Shown: positions 40,730 through 49,937 of the stretch, piece after piece
Numbering within the stretch: the stretch's first letter is position 1
Layout: each line of letters opens with the position of its first letter
Origin: Companilactobacillus versmoldensis DSM 14857 = KCTC 3814
Lineage (GTDB): Bacteria; Bacillota; Bacilli; Lactobacillales; Lactobacillaceae
Length of the DNA stretch: 64,000 bases
Direction of reading: 5' to 3'
NCBI RefSeq assembly: GCF_001434295.1
Contig: NZ_AZFA01000009.1
Span: forward strand, 31,345-95,344
Position numbers and translations under genes: made by a program
The notes under the pieces: generated by a model
Seen by the model: only the letters and a program-made list of their open reading frames with translations
Database searches by the model: none
Told to the model about the DNA's origin: nothing

Positions 40730-41878
40730 ATGCTGAAAGAAAAAGAACAAGATATTTTGCCTGAAATAGTTAAATTGCGTCATTATTTTCATGAATATCC
40801 GGAACTATCTAATCAGGAATTTAAAACTACCAAAAAAATCATCGAAATTTTAAATAAATGGGATATTCCAGTCGTTCCAACCAAACTTAATAAAGGTTTA
40901 CTCGCTCAAATTAAGGGGGACTATCCTGGTCCAACGATTGCTTTACGAGCAGATATTGATGCACTGCCGATTGAAGAGAAAACAAATTTGTCGTATAAGT
41001 CCCAAAATACTGGAGTAATGCATGCTTGTGGTCATGATATTCATTTATCCAGTTTGTTAGGTGCAGCATATTTATTGAATCAACACAAAGAAAAAATTAA
41101 TGGGACGATTGATTTGCTGTTTCAACCAGCAGAAGAAGTTGGTCATGGTGGCGATCAAGTCATCGAAAAAAATGTTCTCAAAGGAGTAGATGCAATTGTG
41201 GGCTTTCATAATATGCCGACACTCAAGCCAGGAATTATAGCCATGAAGAAAGGTCCATTGATGGCTGGATGTTATCATTTTGTGATTACATTACATGGCG
41301 CGGGAACTCATGCGGCACAGCCACAGGAAGGAACCGATGTTGTCGTTACTCAAGCTGCAATCATTTCCCAGTTACAAACTATCGTTAGCCGCAATAACAA
41401 TCCATTCCATTCAGTCGTTGTCAGTGTTACGAAAGTGAATGCTGGTGAGACTTGGAATGTGTTACCAGAAATGGCTGTTTTAGAAGGAACAGTAAGAACC
41501 TTTTACGATGAAGATACAGAATTAGTCAAAAGAAGACTCTTTAAAATAGTTAATGATATATCTTCAGCCTTCAATCAAAAGGCAGATATTGATTGGACTA
41601 CAGGGGCACATCCGGTGAATAATGACGAAAAAATAACTTCAATCGTTAAAAATGGCTTGTCATTAGAAGTTGAAAAACCTGTCGAGACCATGACAGCCGA
41701 AGATTTTGCTACATTTGAGCAAATTATTCCAGGAACGTTTGCATTTATTGGTTCAAATGGTGATCCGCAAGCAGTGGGCGTTCATGATCCTCATTATATT
41801 GGGTCAGATGAGACAATTCAAACGGCTATCAAGTACTTTGTCGAGAGTGCTTACAGTTTACTGTCACAATTGAAATAA
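40730..41878 (+). CDS. M20-family amidohydrolase (N-acyl-amino acid deacylase type)
   Basis: This 382-residue metallopeptidase of the M20D group has A-D-I-D-A-L-P, metal ligands in M-H-A-C-G-H-D-I-H, P-A-E-E-V-G-H-G-G with the catalytic Glu, and a C-terminal H-x-P-H-Y ligand region. Relatives remove acyl groups from amino acids; B. subtilis SndA-like enzymes act on N-acetyl-S-alkyl-cysteines in sulfur salvage. Its place behind a putative sulfur-compound importer and MetY fits a similar job, but the substrate is inferred. Confidence 0.82.
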   Translation: MLKEKEQDILPEIVKLRHYFHEYPELSNQEFKTTKKIIEILNKWDIPVVPTKLNKGLLAQIKGDYPGPTIALRADIDALPIEEKTNLSYKSQNTGVMHACGHDIHLSSLLGAAYLLNQHKEKINGTIDLLFQPAEEVGHGGDQVIEKNVLKGVDAIVGFHNMPTLKPGIIAMKKGPLMAGCYHFVITLHGAGTHAAQPQEGTDVVVTQAAIISQLQTIVSRNNNPFHSVVVSVTKVNAGETWNVLPEMAVLEGTVRTFYDEDTELVKRRLFKIVNDISSAFNQKADIDWTTGAHPVNNDEKITSIVKNGLSLEVEKPVETMTAEDFATFEQIIPGTFAFIGSNGDPQAVGVHDPHYIGSDETIQTAIKYFVESAYSLLSQLK

Positions 41879-41892
41879 AATTAAATACAAAA

Positions 41893-41920
41893 AAACATCC
41901 TGAAAAGGATGCTTTATTTA
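41893..41920 (+). terminator. possible weak terminator after M20 gene
   Basis: The short stem ACATCC / GGATGC is preceded by A-run and followed by TTTATTTA. The remaining bases to 42085 hold no gene that I can see. Confidence 0.45.
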
Positions 41921-42085
41921 TGCTCATAAAACAATGGGGAGGATTGTTTCGAGCGGATAAATAGGGGTAATACGAGTAATCATTTCAAAAGATTTCCTTG
42001 TTTGATAATTGACCTGTTGTGAGGGGGATCACCAAAAACTCTTACCTATTAACAATATATGGGAGTTTTCTTTGGGTTACGATTT

Positions 42086-44635
42086 TTAAACTAAGGATGA
42101 ATCTTCTGATGATTCTTCTGAGAAATCCATTTGTTTGATCCGTGATCTTCTTCTGATGTAGAACAACATGGTCAAGCCCATGAAGACTAGTCCAATTATT
42201 AGTAAGACTAACATTTCTGGCAAAGCTGAGTTCCCGGTCATCAGAGTATCTCTGAGTCCGGTTACGGAGTAGGTCATTGGCAACCATGGATTGATGGCTT
42301 GGAAGAAACCGTCAGACAACTGGATGGGGTATGTCCCGGCGGATCCGCCAAGTTGTAGTACCAGTAGTATCATACTTATGAATGCCCCGACTTTGCCAAT
42401 TACGAGATTCAACCAGGAGACTATCTCCATAAAGGTGAATCCGGTTAGGAAAATCATAACCAACGTGGCAAATGGATGGATCGGAGCTAGACCATCGATC
42501 AAGCGGAGAAGTACATAAACAATGATACTTTCCGCCAAGGCAAATCCTGTCTTAAGGGATGCCTTGCTGGCCCACCAGCCCATACCACTCTTCGGATATT
42601 TCCGAGGAGTGTAGAGGTCGAACATCAGGTTGAATGCTAAGGCACCAACGAAAAGTGATACAGAAATCATGTAAGGAGCCATACCAGTTCCGTTGTTTGG
42701 TGCTTTATCACGTTCTGTGTGCTTAGTTGAGGTAGGTTGTGCGACTTGGTCATAGGTCAATTTTGTGGGGTTGACCTTAGATTTTTTCGCACCGTTAGAA
42801 AGTTGTGTCGTCAGATCAGTAGAACCATCATTAACTTGATCAAGTCCCGTGCCCATTTGGGTCGAGCCAGATTGAAGTTGTTGACTACCACTTGAGATCT
42901 GCGAAGCACCACTAGCTAACTGACTGGCACCAGAAGTAAGTTGAGCACCATTAGCATCCAATTCGGACAAACCAGAATTCAACTGGTCAGCACCACTGCT
43001 CAATTGTGAGATACCACTTGTCAAAGTAGGCACCTGACCGTTCAACGAAGTTAAACCACTGTTCAACTGTTGAGCGCCACTGTTGAGACTAGCACTGTTG
43101 TTCATCAACTGAACCGTACCAGCTGAAACTTGATTAGCACCAGAAGCTAATTGATTACTGCTTGCTGACAAACTATTGATTCTGGAACTAAGTTGACCCA
43201 TACCGTTTGAGGCCGATTGGATCTGTCCGGTCAATTGTTCAGAAGCACTAGCAAGCTGAGAAACGACTGTCGACAGATTTGAACTAACACCACTTTGGGC
43301 AGCTGTAAGGCTATTCAAGTCGGAGCTTAAAGCAGCGGCTGAATTTTTCAAAGCAGAGTTGTCAGAAGTAGTCGAACTTGTGTCATCGACAGCTGCCAGC
43401 ATGGCTGCCTTTTGGTCAGCGGATAATCCCTGCTGATCAGCAGTCGCAGCTAAACGATCTTTGATACCAGAGGTTTGATTGGAACCTTGGTTATCAATAG
43501 CTTGTTGCAATGTTGCTAAATCTTCTTTAACAGCCGCTACTTGGGTGGAAGTGCTACTGTCAAGTTGACCTTGCAAACTATCAATTGAACCACTGACTTG
43601 ATTCAATTGACTAGAACTCGTATTACCATTGCCAATATTTTTCAGTTGTTGGGTCAATTCATTACTTGCGGAATAAATTTGACCTAACCCTGAATTGAGG
43701 GTATCGGCATTACTTGCCAATGTATTCGCTCCATTGGCAAGTTGATTCGAACCAGAGCTAAGCGAATTAGCACCAGAATTTATTTGTCCAACTCCGTTGG
43801 TGTAGCTTTGAACACCAGTTGCTAGATAAGAACTTCCATCAGCTAATTGATTAACTCCAGAAGAAAGGCTACTAGTATTGCCATTTAATTGATTCAATCC
43901 ACTAGCAAGGGTTTGACTACCTGAGGAAGCAGATGAAACGCCACTGATATAGGTATTCAAACCATTGTTGAGAGTATTGGCTCCATCCTCAAAAGTCAGA
44001 GAAGAGGAGGCTAACTGATCCAATCCAGTCGTCATTTGCTGGTTGGCTGACACTAGTTGTGAAGTACCATCGCCTAACTTTTTGCTACCTTTAGCAGCTT
44101 TGGACATTCCGTTACTGAGCTGCTTGATTGAAGAAAACATCGTCTTGGAATAAGTGTGCGTTACTTCTTTTGAGACGTTTTCGGCAGCTTTATCAGCGGC
44201 TGAAGAGGTCATTTTTGAAGCAATGTAATTGTGTCCCGCACTGGTCTTATAATGCAATTCCATCTTCTTTGGCTTCTTGTTTAGCAAAGTAGTTGCGTTT
44301 TTAGAGAAGTTGTTCGGGATGGTGATGGTCATGTAATACTTCCCGGTATTTAGACCATCTTGGGCTTTTTTCTTGCTGGTGATTTCGAAATCCATTGCAT
44401 CGGATTTCTTCAGGTTTTTTGTCAGGTCTTTACCGACATCTAGTTTCGTTCCATTATAAGTAGTTGACCTGTCCTCGTTCACGACAGCTACGGGAATGTT
44501 TTCTAGTTCGCCATAGGGATCCCACATGGATTTTAGAAATGTGACCGCATATATAGAAGGAATAAAGATTATCGCAATCAAGACGATTGACATGAATTTG
44601 TGCTTCTTGAGGTATTCCCATTCTGCACGAATCAT
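42086..44635 (-). CDS. YhgE/Pip-family membrane protein
   Basis: This 849-residue protein has one N-terminal membrane helix (about 14-34), a large extracellular part and about five C-terminal helices (about 660-835). This is the layout of the YhgE/Pip family, known from the Lactococcus phage infection protein and from ESX/type VII-associated exporters. The middle (about 180-640) is full of short repeats of the form (S/A)-x-G-x-x-Q-L-x-x-G, which probably form a long coiled fibre. It is divergent from a TetR gene, and an inverted repeat lies over its start of transcription. Phage-receptor function is known for one relative only and is not claimed. Confidence 0.88.
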   Translation of the reverse strand: MIRAEWEYLKKHKFMSIVLIAIIFIPSIYAVTFLKSMWDPYGELENIPVAVVNEDRSTTYNGTKLDVGKDLTKNLKKSDAMDFEITSKKKAQDGLNTGKYYMTITIPNNFSKNATTLLNKKPKKMELHYKTSAGHNYIASKMTSSAADKAAENVSKEVTHTYSKTMFSSIKQLSNGMSKAAKGSKKLGDGTSQLVSANQQMTTGLDQLASSSLTFEDGANTLNNGLNTYISGVSSASSGSQTLASGLNQLNGNTSSLSSGVNQLADGSSYLATGVQSYTNGVGQINSGANSLSSGSNQLANGANTLASNADTLNSGLGQIYSASNELTQQLKNIGNGNTSSSQLNQVSGSIDSLQGQLDSSTSTQVAAVKEDLATLQQAIDNQGSNQTSGIKDRLAATADQQGLSADQKAAMLAAVDDTSSTTSDNSALKNSAAALSSDLNSLTAAQSGVSSNLSTVVSQLASASEQLTGQIQSASNGMGQLSSRINSLSASSNQLASGANQVSAGTVQLMNNSASLNSGAQQLNSGLTSLNGQVPTLTSGISQLSSGADQLNSGLSELDANGAQLTSGASQLASGASQISSGSQQLQSGSTQMGTGLDQVNDGSTDLTTQLSNGAKKSKVNPTKLTYDQVAQPTSTKHTERDKAPNNGTGMAPYMISVSLFVGALAFNLMFDLYTPRKYPKSGMGWWASKASLKTGFALAESIIVYVLLRLIDGLAPIHPFATLVMIFLTGFTFMEIVSWLNLVIGKVGAFISMILLVLQLGGSAGTYPIQLSDGFFQAINPWLPMTYSVTGLRDTLMTGNSALPEMLVLLIIGLVFMGLTMLFYIRRRSRIKQMDFSEESSEDSSLV

Positions 44636-44662
44636 AAAAATCCTCCTTTTTGGAAAAAATAA

Positions 44663-44733
44663 TACACAGAGTGTGTAGTAATGATAATATAAGGTATAGA
44701 ATCAAAATTCAACCACACAAAATATAAATGTGG
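44663..44733 (-). promoter_or_regulatory. pip promoter with two inverted repeats, likely TetR operators
   Basis: Minus-strand promoter TTGAAT (44707-44712), 17-base spacer, TATTAT (44684-44689). A perfect repeat TACACA-GAG-TGTGTA (44663-44677) covers the expected start point. A second repeat CCACA...TGTGG (44713-44733) lies just upstream of the -35. Binding by the divergent TetR protein would block pip, and probably its own gene. Confidence 0.65.
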
Positions 44734-44778
44734 TAATTATTTATATTTTTTTTCAAAATTACGGAGAAAATAATCAAT

Positions 44779-45345
44779 ATGACAATCGATAAACGCGTCC
44801 AAAGGACGAATCAAGCATTACGATCAACTTTTCGAAGATTAGCTAAAACGAATAGCTATAACGAACTGACTGTAAAAAAATTGACTGAAGAAGCCGGAGT
44901 TAATCGGAAAACATTTTACCTGCATTATGAGTCAATCGACGACTTTCTGAATACCTTTGTTGAGGAATTGTCGAGCGCTCTTTTGCGGATCATCAACTCT
45001 GAGAAATTTGAAGATTTTAAAATTGAACCAGGGAATATTTTTGAAAAACTTTTTGACTTCTTTGAGCAGTCAAGGGAATTTTACACATTTATTTTGATGT
45101 CAGATGAATATAGTTTTTTGTCTCGTAAAGTCGAATCCAAAGTTGCCGAAGGGTTCGCCAATTCAATCGAAGCTTCGTATCATATTACTTCGACAGATGC
45201 AAAGATCTGTGCAAGTTTCATGATCCGCAATACGACCATGCTTTTTCGGATGTACGATCGGAAACAAGTTCACTTTACGAAAGAAGAATTCAAAGACTAT
45301 TTAGTGAGGTTGAATCATAGTGGACTACAAACTTTCGTTCGATAA
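44779..45345 (+). CDS. TetR-family regulator, divergent from pip
   Basis: This 188-residue protein has an N-terminal TetR helix-turn-helix (residues about 9-55: L-T-V-K-K-L-T-E-E-A-G-V-N-R-K-T-F-Y-L-H-Y). Its C-terminal ligand/dimer domain matches the TetR_C type seen in regulators beside YhgE/Pip genes. It is the likely repressor of the large membrane protein, and the operator candidates lie between the two genes. The ligand is unknown. A terminator follows at 45391. Confidence 0.85.
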   Translation: MTIDKRVQRTNQALRSTFRRLAKTNSYNELTVKKLTEEAGVNRKTFYLHYESIDDFLNTFVEELSSALLRIINSEKFEDFKIEPGNIFEKLFDFFEQSREFYTFILMSDEYSFLSRKVESKVAEGFANSIEASYHITSTDAKICASFMIRNTTMLFRMYDRKQVHFTKEEFKDYLVRLNHSGLQTFVR

Positions 45346-45390
45346 TAATTCAGCCAAAATCACCGCCCTTTCATTAATATAATTATAAAG

Positions 45391-45436
45391 CCAATACGCT
45401 ATGATATATAGACCGTATTGGATTTTTATTTTTTTC
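45391..45436 (+). terminator. terminator after tetR
   Basis: CCAATACG / CGTATTGG encloses a 12-base loop, followed by ATTTTTATTTTTTT. Confidence 0.75.
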
Positions 45437-45550
45437 TAATGTTTGCTTTATTGATTTGGATGAAATAATGCTGATAAAAATTGCCAGTACGGGTTTCTAA
45501 TAATTGCTAAGAGTAGTCTTAACGAGTAAAGTTAGTATTAATCTAGATAT

Positions 45551-45566
45551 CGTATTGAATGATACG
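45551..45566 (+). promoter_or_regulatory. inverted repeat before the 5-oxoproline operon
   Basis: CGTAT-TGAATG-ATACG lies about 60 bases before pxpB, in an otherwise featureless AT-rich gap (45437-45623). It may be an operator. No regulator gene is adjacent. Confidence 0.35.
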
Positions 45567-45623
45567 AGAAATAATATTACAGTTAATTTAATTTATTTTT
45601 AATCAAAGGGAGGAAGTAACGTC

Positions 45624-46358
45624 ATGAATTATTCTTATTTTCAAGTAAGCGAGCAGTCCTTAGAAGTCGAGTTTCCCGAGCAAATCAACGTTGAAGAAAA
45701 TGAATTGATTCAAGACATCGCCCGACAACTAATCGACCAAAAGGCTATTGGCGTTACGGGCATCATACCTGCCTATCATACGTTAACCGTCAACTATGAT
45801 TTTGATTTAACTTCTTATCAAGATCTGGTCGACCAAATCGATGAAATTATTTTAAATGCAAATCAGGATAAAAAGACGGGCAGATCAATTATTGAGCTGC
45901 CCGTTTGCTATAACTTGGAGTATGGTCCTGATTTGCAAGATGTTGCCAATTACGGAAAAGTTAGTGTCGAGGAATTGATCAAATTGCACACTGGGACTGA
46001 TTATTTCATTTATATGATGGGATTTCTCCCCGGGTTTGCTTACATGGGTTCAGTTCCTAAACAAATTGCGATGCCAAGATTAAAGGTTCCACGAAAGGTG
46101 ATTGCTGCTGGAAGTGTCGGTGTCGCGGGTGCTCAAACTGGGATGTATCCAGTCGACTCACCAGGCGGTTGGCGATTATTAGGCCGGACGCCGATCAAAC
46201 TTTATGATCCTAGTAACCCAGTTTTGAAATATCATTCTGGAGATTACGTCCGCTTTAAAGCAGTCGATGAAACTGAATTTAAAAAGATCCAAGTAGAGGA
46301 CCAAAAGGGCGATTATCAATTGAAGATTATTCAGGAAGGTGGAGAAAATAATGGCTAA
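45624..46358 (+). CDS. pxpB: 5-oxoprolinase subunit PxpB (KipI homologue)
   Basis: This 244-residue protein carries the AHS1/KipI domain: I-G-V-T-G-I-I-P-A-Y-H-T-L near 42-54, F-L-P-G-F-A-Y-M-G (about 134-142), P-R-L-K-V-P-R and the C-terminal D-S-P-G-G-W-R-L-L-G-R-T-P. With PxpA and PxpC it opens 5-oxoproline to glutamate at the cost of ATP. AHS1/AHS2 domains also form the carboxyltransferase part of urea carboxylase, which matters because biotin carboxylase genes follow. It overlaps pxpC by eight bases. Confidence 0.92.
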   Translation: MNYSYFQVSEQSLEVEFPEQINVEENELIQDIARQLIDQKAIGVTGIIPAYHTLTVNYDFDLTSYQDLVDQIDEIILNANQDKKTGRSIIELPVCYNLEYGPDLQDVANYGKVSVEELIKLHTGTDYFIYMMGFLPGFAYMGSVPKQIAMPRLKVPRKVIAAGSVGVAGAQTGMYPVDSPGGWRLLGRTPIKLYDPSNPVLKYHSGDYVRFKAVDETEFKKIQVEDQKGDYQLKIIQEGGENNG

Positions 46359-47367
46359 TTTCGTTAAAGTCATCCAACCAGGTCTTTCGACTACAGTCCA
46401 AGATCTTGGCCGACCGAGTCATCAGATTGAAGGTTTTCCTGAGTCAGGCGCGATGGATAAATTCAGCTATAAACTAGCGAATCTTTTAGTGAATAATCAT
46501 CGTAATTCAGCCTCGTTAGAATATGTTCAAGTTGGACCGAGTTTGTATTTTAATTGCGATTCCTTTATTGCCATCACTGGAGGAAAGGTTCAAGCAACAT
46601 TAAATGACCGACCCATCAAACAAAATGAGGTCGTCAAGGTAAACTCCGGCTCTATTTTAAAAATCGGTCAAATGACCAGTGGTAATTATGGACATTTAGC
46701 TTTTTCAAATGGTGGAGTAATTACTGAACCAGTTCTTGATAGTCGCTCGACGACTTTAAGAACTAATATGGGTGGACTTGATGGACGTGCTTTACAAACT
46801 GGGGATTCAGTCCCAATTCGTGACAGTGTTGTTATGCCAAGCCTACAAGCTCGAAAAATTGCGATTGAACCGGAACACATTCAGACGATCCATTTCGTTA
46901 AGGGACCACATTGGCAGATGTTTTCTGAAGAAGCCCAACAACAATTCATTGAGCAGGAACATCAACTATCGGGCCAGATGGATCGAATGGGCTATCGTTT
47001 AAAAGGCAACAAATTGCCAGTCCCGGAAAAAAGTCTCTTATCTGAAGGAACTGTTTTTGGAAATGTTCAGATTACCCGCGATGGCAGTCCAATCGTTTTA
47101 CTAGCAGATCGTCAGACAACTGGAGGCTATCCAGTAATCGCCACGATCATCAGAGCTGATTTGAATAGATTCGTTCAAATGAGGTCAGGTGAAGCTTTCA
47201 AGTTTGTTGAGACTGATATGAAATCGGCCACTCAAGCCTTAGTAGCTCAACAAAAAATCCTCAACGATACTTTTGAAAATTGGTATTCCAATCGTTATCG
47301 AGAGCCGATTGGGCCGATCAGACGTAATGCTATTAAAATTGCCGAATTGATTCGCGCAAATAAGTAG
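46351..47367 (+). CDS. pxpC: 5-oxoprolinase subunit PxpC (KipA homologue)
   Basis: The AHS2/KipA domain fills this 338-residue protein: P-G-L-S-T-T-V-Q-D-L-G-R near the start, P-E-S-G-A-M-D, and the later Q-I-T-R-D-G-S-P-I-V-L-L-A-D-R-Q-T-T-G-G-Y-P. ATG 46351 is used because GGTGGAG precedes it; an earlier frame start at 46339 lies within pxpB. It forms the catalytic pair with PxpB. Confidence 0.92.
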   Translation: MANFVKVIQPGLSTTVQDLGRPSHQIEGFPESGAMDKFSYKLANLLVNNHRNSASLEYVQVGPSLYFNCDSFIAITGGKVQATLNDRPIKQNEVVKVNSGSILKIGQMTSGNYGHLAFSNGGVITEPVLDSRSTTLRTNMGGLDGRALQTGDSVPIRDSVVMPSLQARKIAIEPEHIQTIHFVKGPHWQMFSEEAQQQFIEQEHQLSGQMDRMGYRLKGNKLPVPEKSLLSEGTVFGNVQITRDGSPIVLLADRQTTGGYPVIATIIRADLNRFVQMRSGEAFKFVETDMKSATQALVAQQKILNDTFENWYSNRYREPIGPIRRNAIKIAELIRANK

Positions 47368-47381
47368 AAGGGATTACCAAA

Positions 47382-47789
47382 ATGGAAATAGACAGAATTA
47401 AAAAATTGATCAAATTATTGAATGACTCTGATTTAAGCCATCTAGAAGTAGAAGACAAGTCAGGTCATATCGTTTTAGAAAAACAAATATCAAATGTGCC
47501 TCCAGCAACCGCTCCAGTTGAAGCTAAAACTTTTGAACCAGAAAAAACAGCTAAAAAAGTTATAAAAGCACCATTCGTTGGTACCTTTTATACTTCTGAG
47601 CAACCAGATAAAGCTCCCTTAGTCAAAGCTGGCGACAAAGTCGAGAAAGACCAAGTCGTTGGGATCATCGAAGCTATGAAAATGATGAATGAGATCAAAT
47701 CTGATCTCAGTGGAACTATCGACAAAGTACTCGTCACCAATGGAGATGCAGTCGAATATGATCAACCATTGTTCACGTTGAAGGATTGA
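47382..47789 (+). CDS. accB: biotin carboxyl carrier protein
   Basis: This 135-residue protein has an N-terminal AccB-type segment, an Ala/Pro linker and a C-terminal biotinyl domain with the biotin Lys in E-A-M-K-M-M-N-E-I (about 103-111). It carries CO2 between the biotin carboxylase encoded next and a carboxyltransferase. No accA or accD carboxyltransferase gene is in this operon, so it probably does not serve fatty acid synthesis. It lies between pxpC and the carboxylase. Confidence 0.92.
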   Translation: MEIDRIKKLIKLLNDSDLSHLEVEDKSGHIVLEKQISNVPPATAPVEAKTFEPEKTAKKVIKAPFVGTFYTSEQPDKAPLVKAGDKVEKDQVVGIIEAMKMMNEIKSDLSGTIDKVLVTNGDAVEYDQPLFTLKD

Positions 47790-47799
47790 GGTGTCGGTT

Positions 47800-49107
47800 T
47801 TGAAAAAAATATTGATCGCCAATCGAGGCGAGATAGCTGTCAGGATCATCCGCGCCTGCAAATTACAAGACATCACTAGCGTAGCGGTCTATTCAACCGC
47901 TGATAAACAAGCGATGCACGTCGCCATGGCTGACGAATCTGTTTGCATCGGCGGACCAAATCCAGAAGATAGCTACTTGAACCAACAAGCATTGATCGCC
48001 GCAGCACAAATAACCCACGCGGATGCCATCCACCCAGGATATGGATTTCTCTCTGAAAATGCTGATTTTGCCAAGCTTTGCGAAGAGCAGAACATCAAGT
48101 TTATCGGACCCAGCTCACACGTGATCTCGATCATGGGTGAAAAAGCGGCGGCCCGTGAAACGATGATCAAAGCGGGTGTACCCGTTATTCCGGGAACGGA
48201 AACTGATTTCTTAGACGAAGCGGATGCTAAAAAAGCCGCCTTAGAAATCGGCTATCCGGTGATGTTGAAAGCCTCTGCTGGTGGTGGAGGCAAAGGTATG
48301 CGGGTCATCGAGTCGGAAAAAGAATTTGATACCCAATTTGAGCTTGCTCAAGCTGAGGCGAAAGCAGCCTTTGGTGACGGACATATGTATTTAGAAAAAT
48401 TTTTGGCTCATCCACGACATATTGAAGTTCAGGTGGCGGCTGATCAATTTGGTAATGCGATTGCTATTGGTGAACGTGATTGCAGTTTGCAGCAACGCCA
48501 TCAAAAAGTTATCGAAGAAGCCCCAGCCAGTACGTTAGATGAACAGACTCGGCAAGAAATGTACGACGTTTCAGTCAAAGCCGCTGAAGATATTAATTAT
48601 GAAGGCTTAGGTACGATGGAATTTCTCTTTGATGGACCGGGCAAATTTTACTTTATGGAAATGAACACCAGAGTCCAAGTCGAGCATCCGATCACTGAAT
48701 TGACCGCTGATGTTGATCTAGTGGACCTGCAGATCAAGATTGCTCAAGGAGAACCGATTCCCTTTGCTGAGATCGACCGGCACAATTTTGCTTTAGAATG
48801 TCGGATCAATGCTAAGACCGCTGGTAAGATCGATGCTTTGCATCTGCCAGCGGGCCACGGGATCAGGACTGATAGTGCACTATATCAAGGCTATTTTGTC
48901 CCCGCTAATTATGATTCGATGATCGCCAAGGTCATTTCTTATGGAAGTGATCGCGAAACGGCCATCAAACAAATGGAAGCTGCCTTAGATAAGACTGTCA
49001 TCGGCGGTATTAAAACTAACTTAGATTTTTTGATCCAAGTGATCCAAGAACCAGATTATCGAATAAATCATACCGATATTGGTTGGTTAGATAAGCTCGC
49101 CAATTAG
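47800..49107 (+). CDS. accC: biotin carboxylase
   Basis: This 435-residue ATP-grasp enzyme has I-L-I-A-N-R-G-E-I-A-V-R near the start, the glycine-rich ATP loop K-A-S-A-G-G-G-G-K-G-M-R, and M-E-M-N-T-R-V-Q-V-E-H-P with catalytic Glu/Arg. It is slightly shorter than typical AccC at the C-terminus. I choose TTG 47800, six bases after GAGGTG, giving M-K-K-I-L-I-A-N; a GTG at 47791 is the other option. It carboxylates the biotin of the preceding carrier protein. Confidence 0.93.
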   Translation: MKKILIANRGEIAVRIIRACKLQDITSVAVYSTADKQAMHVAMADESVCIGGPNPEDSYLNQQALIAAAQITHADAIHPGYGFLSENADFAKLCEEQNIKFIGPSSHVISIMGEKAAARETMIKAGVPVIPGTETDFLDEADAKKAALEIGYPVMLKASAGGGGKGMRVIESEKEFDTQFELAQAEAKAAFGDGHMYLEKFLAHPRHIEVQVAADQFGNAIAIGERDCSLQQRHQKVIEEAPASTLDEQTRQEMYDVSVKAAEDINYEGLGTMEFLFDGPGKFYFMEMNTRVQVEHPITELTADVDLVDLQIKIAQGEPIPFAEIDRHNFALECRINAKTAGKIDALHLPAGHGIRTDSALYQGYFVPANYDSMIAKVISYGSDRETAIKQMEAALDKTVIGGIKTNLDFLIQVIQEPDYRINHTDIGWLDKLAN

Positions 49108-49124
49108 ATACGGAGGCATTGAAT

Positions 49125-49919
49125 ATGTTAAAAGATTTAACGACACTGACACCTTTAGAGTTAAGACATTTAATTAGACAAAATGAATACAGTGGCAACA
49201 CTAGTGGTTTGGCGGCTGGTTTTACGCAAGCTAACTTAGTGGTCTTGCCTAAAGATTTAGCATATGACTTTTTGCTTTTCACTCAACGAAATCCCAAACC
49301 TTGTCCAGTCTTGGAAGTGAGCGATGTTGGGAGCAAAAAGCTGACGGAAATGGCGACTGACGTGGATATCGCACGTGATTTTCCGAAGTATCGGATTTAT
49401 GAACATGGTGACATGGTCAAAGAAGTTAACGACGTGACTGATTTCTGGCGTGACGACTTGGTCAGTTTTTTGATTGGCTGTAGCTTTTCGTTCGAAGAGG
49501 AATTACTGCAAGCTGGCATCGAGGTCAGAAATATTTCTGAGTGCGTCAACGTGCCGATGTATGACACGAATATCCCTTTGAAATCGGCTGGCAGGTTCCA
49601 CGGCAATATGGTCGTTAGTATGCGTCCGATTCCTGAAGAACAGGTGGTCACGGCAGTTCGAGTGACTAATGCGATGCCGAAAGTTCACGGAGCTCCGATC
49701 CAGATCGGTGACCCTGAACAGATCGGTATTAATGATATCGACCATCCTGATTATGGCGATGCGGTTACGATCAAACCAGGCGAAGTGCCAGTCTTTTGGC
49801 CCTGCGGAGTGACGCCACAGAACGTTATCATGCAGACCAAACCTGATTTTGTGATCACGCATGCGCCTGGTCATATGTTAGTGACAGACGTCAAAAATAC
49901 CACACTTAAATATATGTAA
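49125..49919 (+). CDS. YcsI-like putative hydro-lyase (DUF1445/D-glutamate cyclase family)
   Basis: This 264-residue protein is recognisable as YcsI by its N-terminal L-R-x-L-I-R, T-S-G-L-A-A-G-F-T-Q-A-N-L-V-V-L-P and its C-terminal F-W-P-C-G-V-T-P-Q...I-T-H-A-P-G-H-M-L-V-T-D. YcsI lies beside pxp genes in B. subtilis too. A relative in mitochondria is D-glutamate cyclase, which makes 5-oxo-D-proline, so a link to oxoproline metabolism is reasonable. ATG 49125 follows GGAGG by eight bases. Confidence 0.85.
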   Translation: MLKDLTTLTPLELRHLIRQNEYSGNTSGLAAGFTQANLVVLPKDLAYDFLLFTQRNPKPCPVLEVSDVGSKKLTEMATDVDIARDFPKYRIYEHGDMVKEVNDVTDFWRDDLVSFLIGCSFSFEEELLQAGIEVRNISECVNVPMYDTNIPLKSAGRFHGNMVVSMRPIPEEQVVTAVRVTNAMPKVHGAPIQIGDPEQIGINDIDHPDYGDAVTIKPGEVPVFWPCGVTPQNVIMQTKPDFVITHAPGHMLVTDVKNTTLKYM

Positions 49920-49937
49920 GTTAAATAGGGGGATAAT

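Noticed and set aside
42700..44100. Tandem DNA repeat or CRISPR-like array
   Set aside because: The repetition is at protein level, (S/A)-x-G-x-x-Q-L-x-x-G units of the YhgE/Pip protein. Spacing and DNA sequence vary, and no spacer structure exists.
49503..49874. 123-codon minus-strand frame opposite the ycsI-like gene
   Set aside because: It is His/Arg-rich antisense translation typical of a shadow frame, without a ribosome site.
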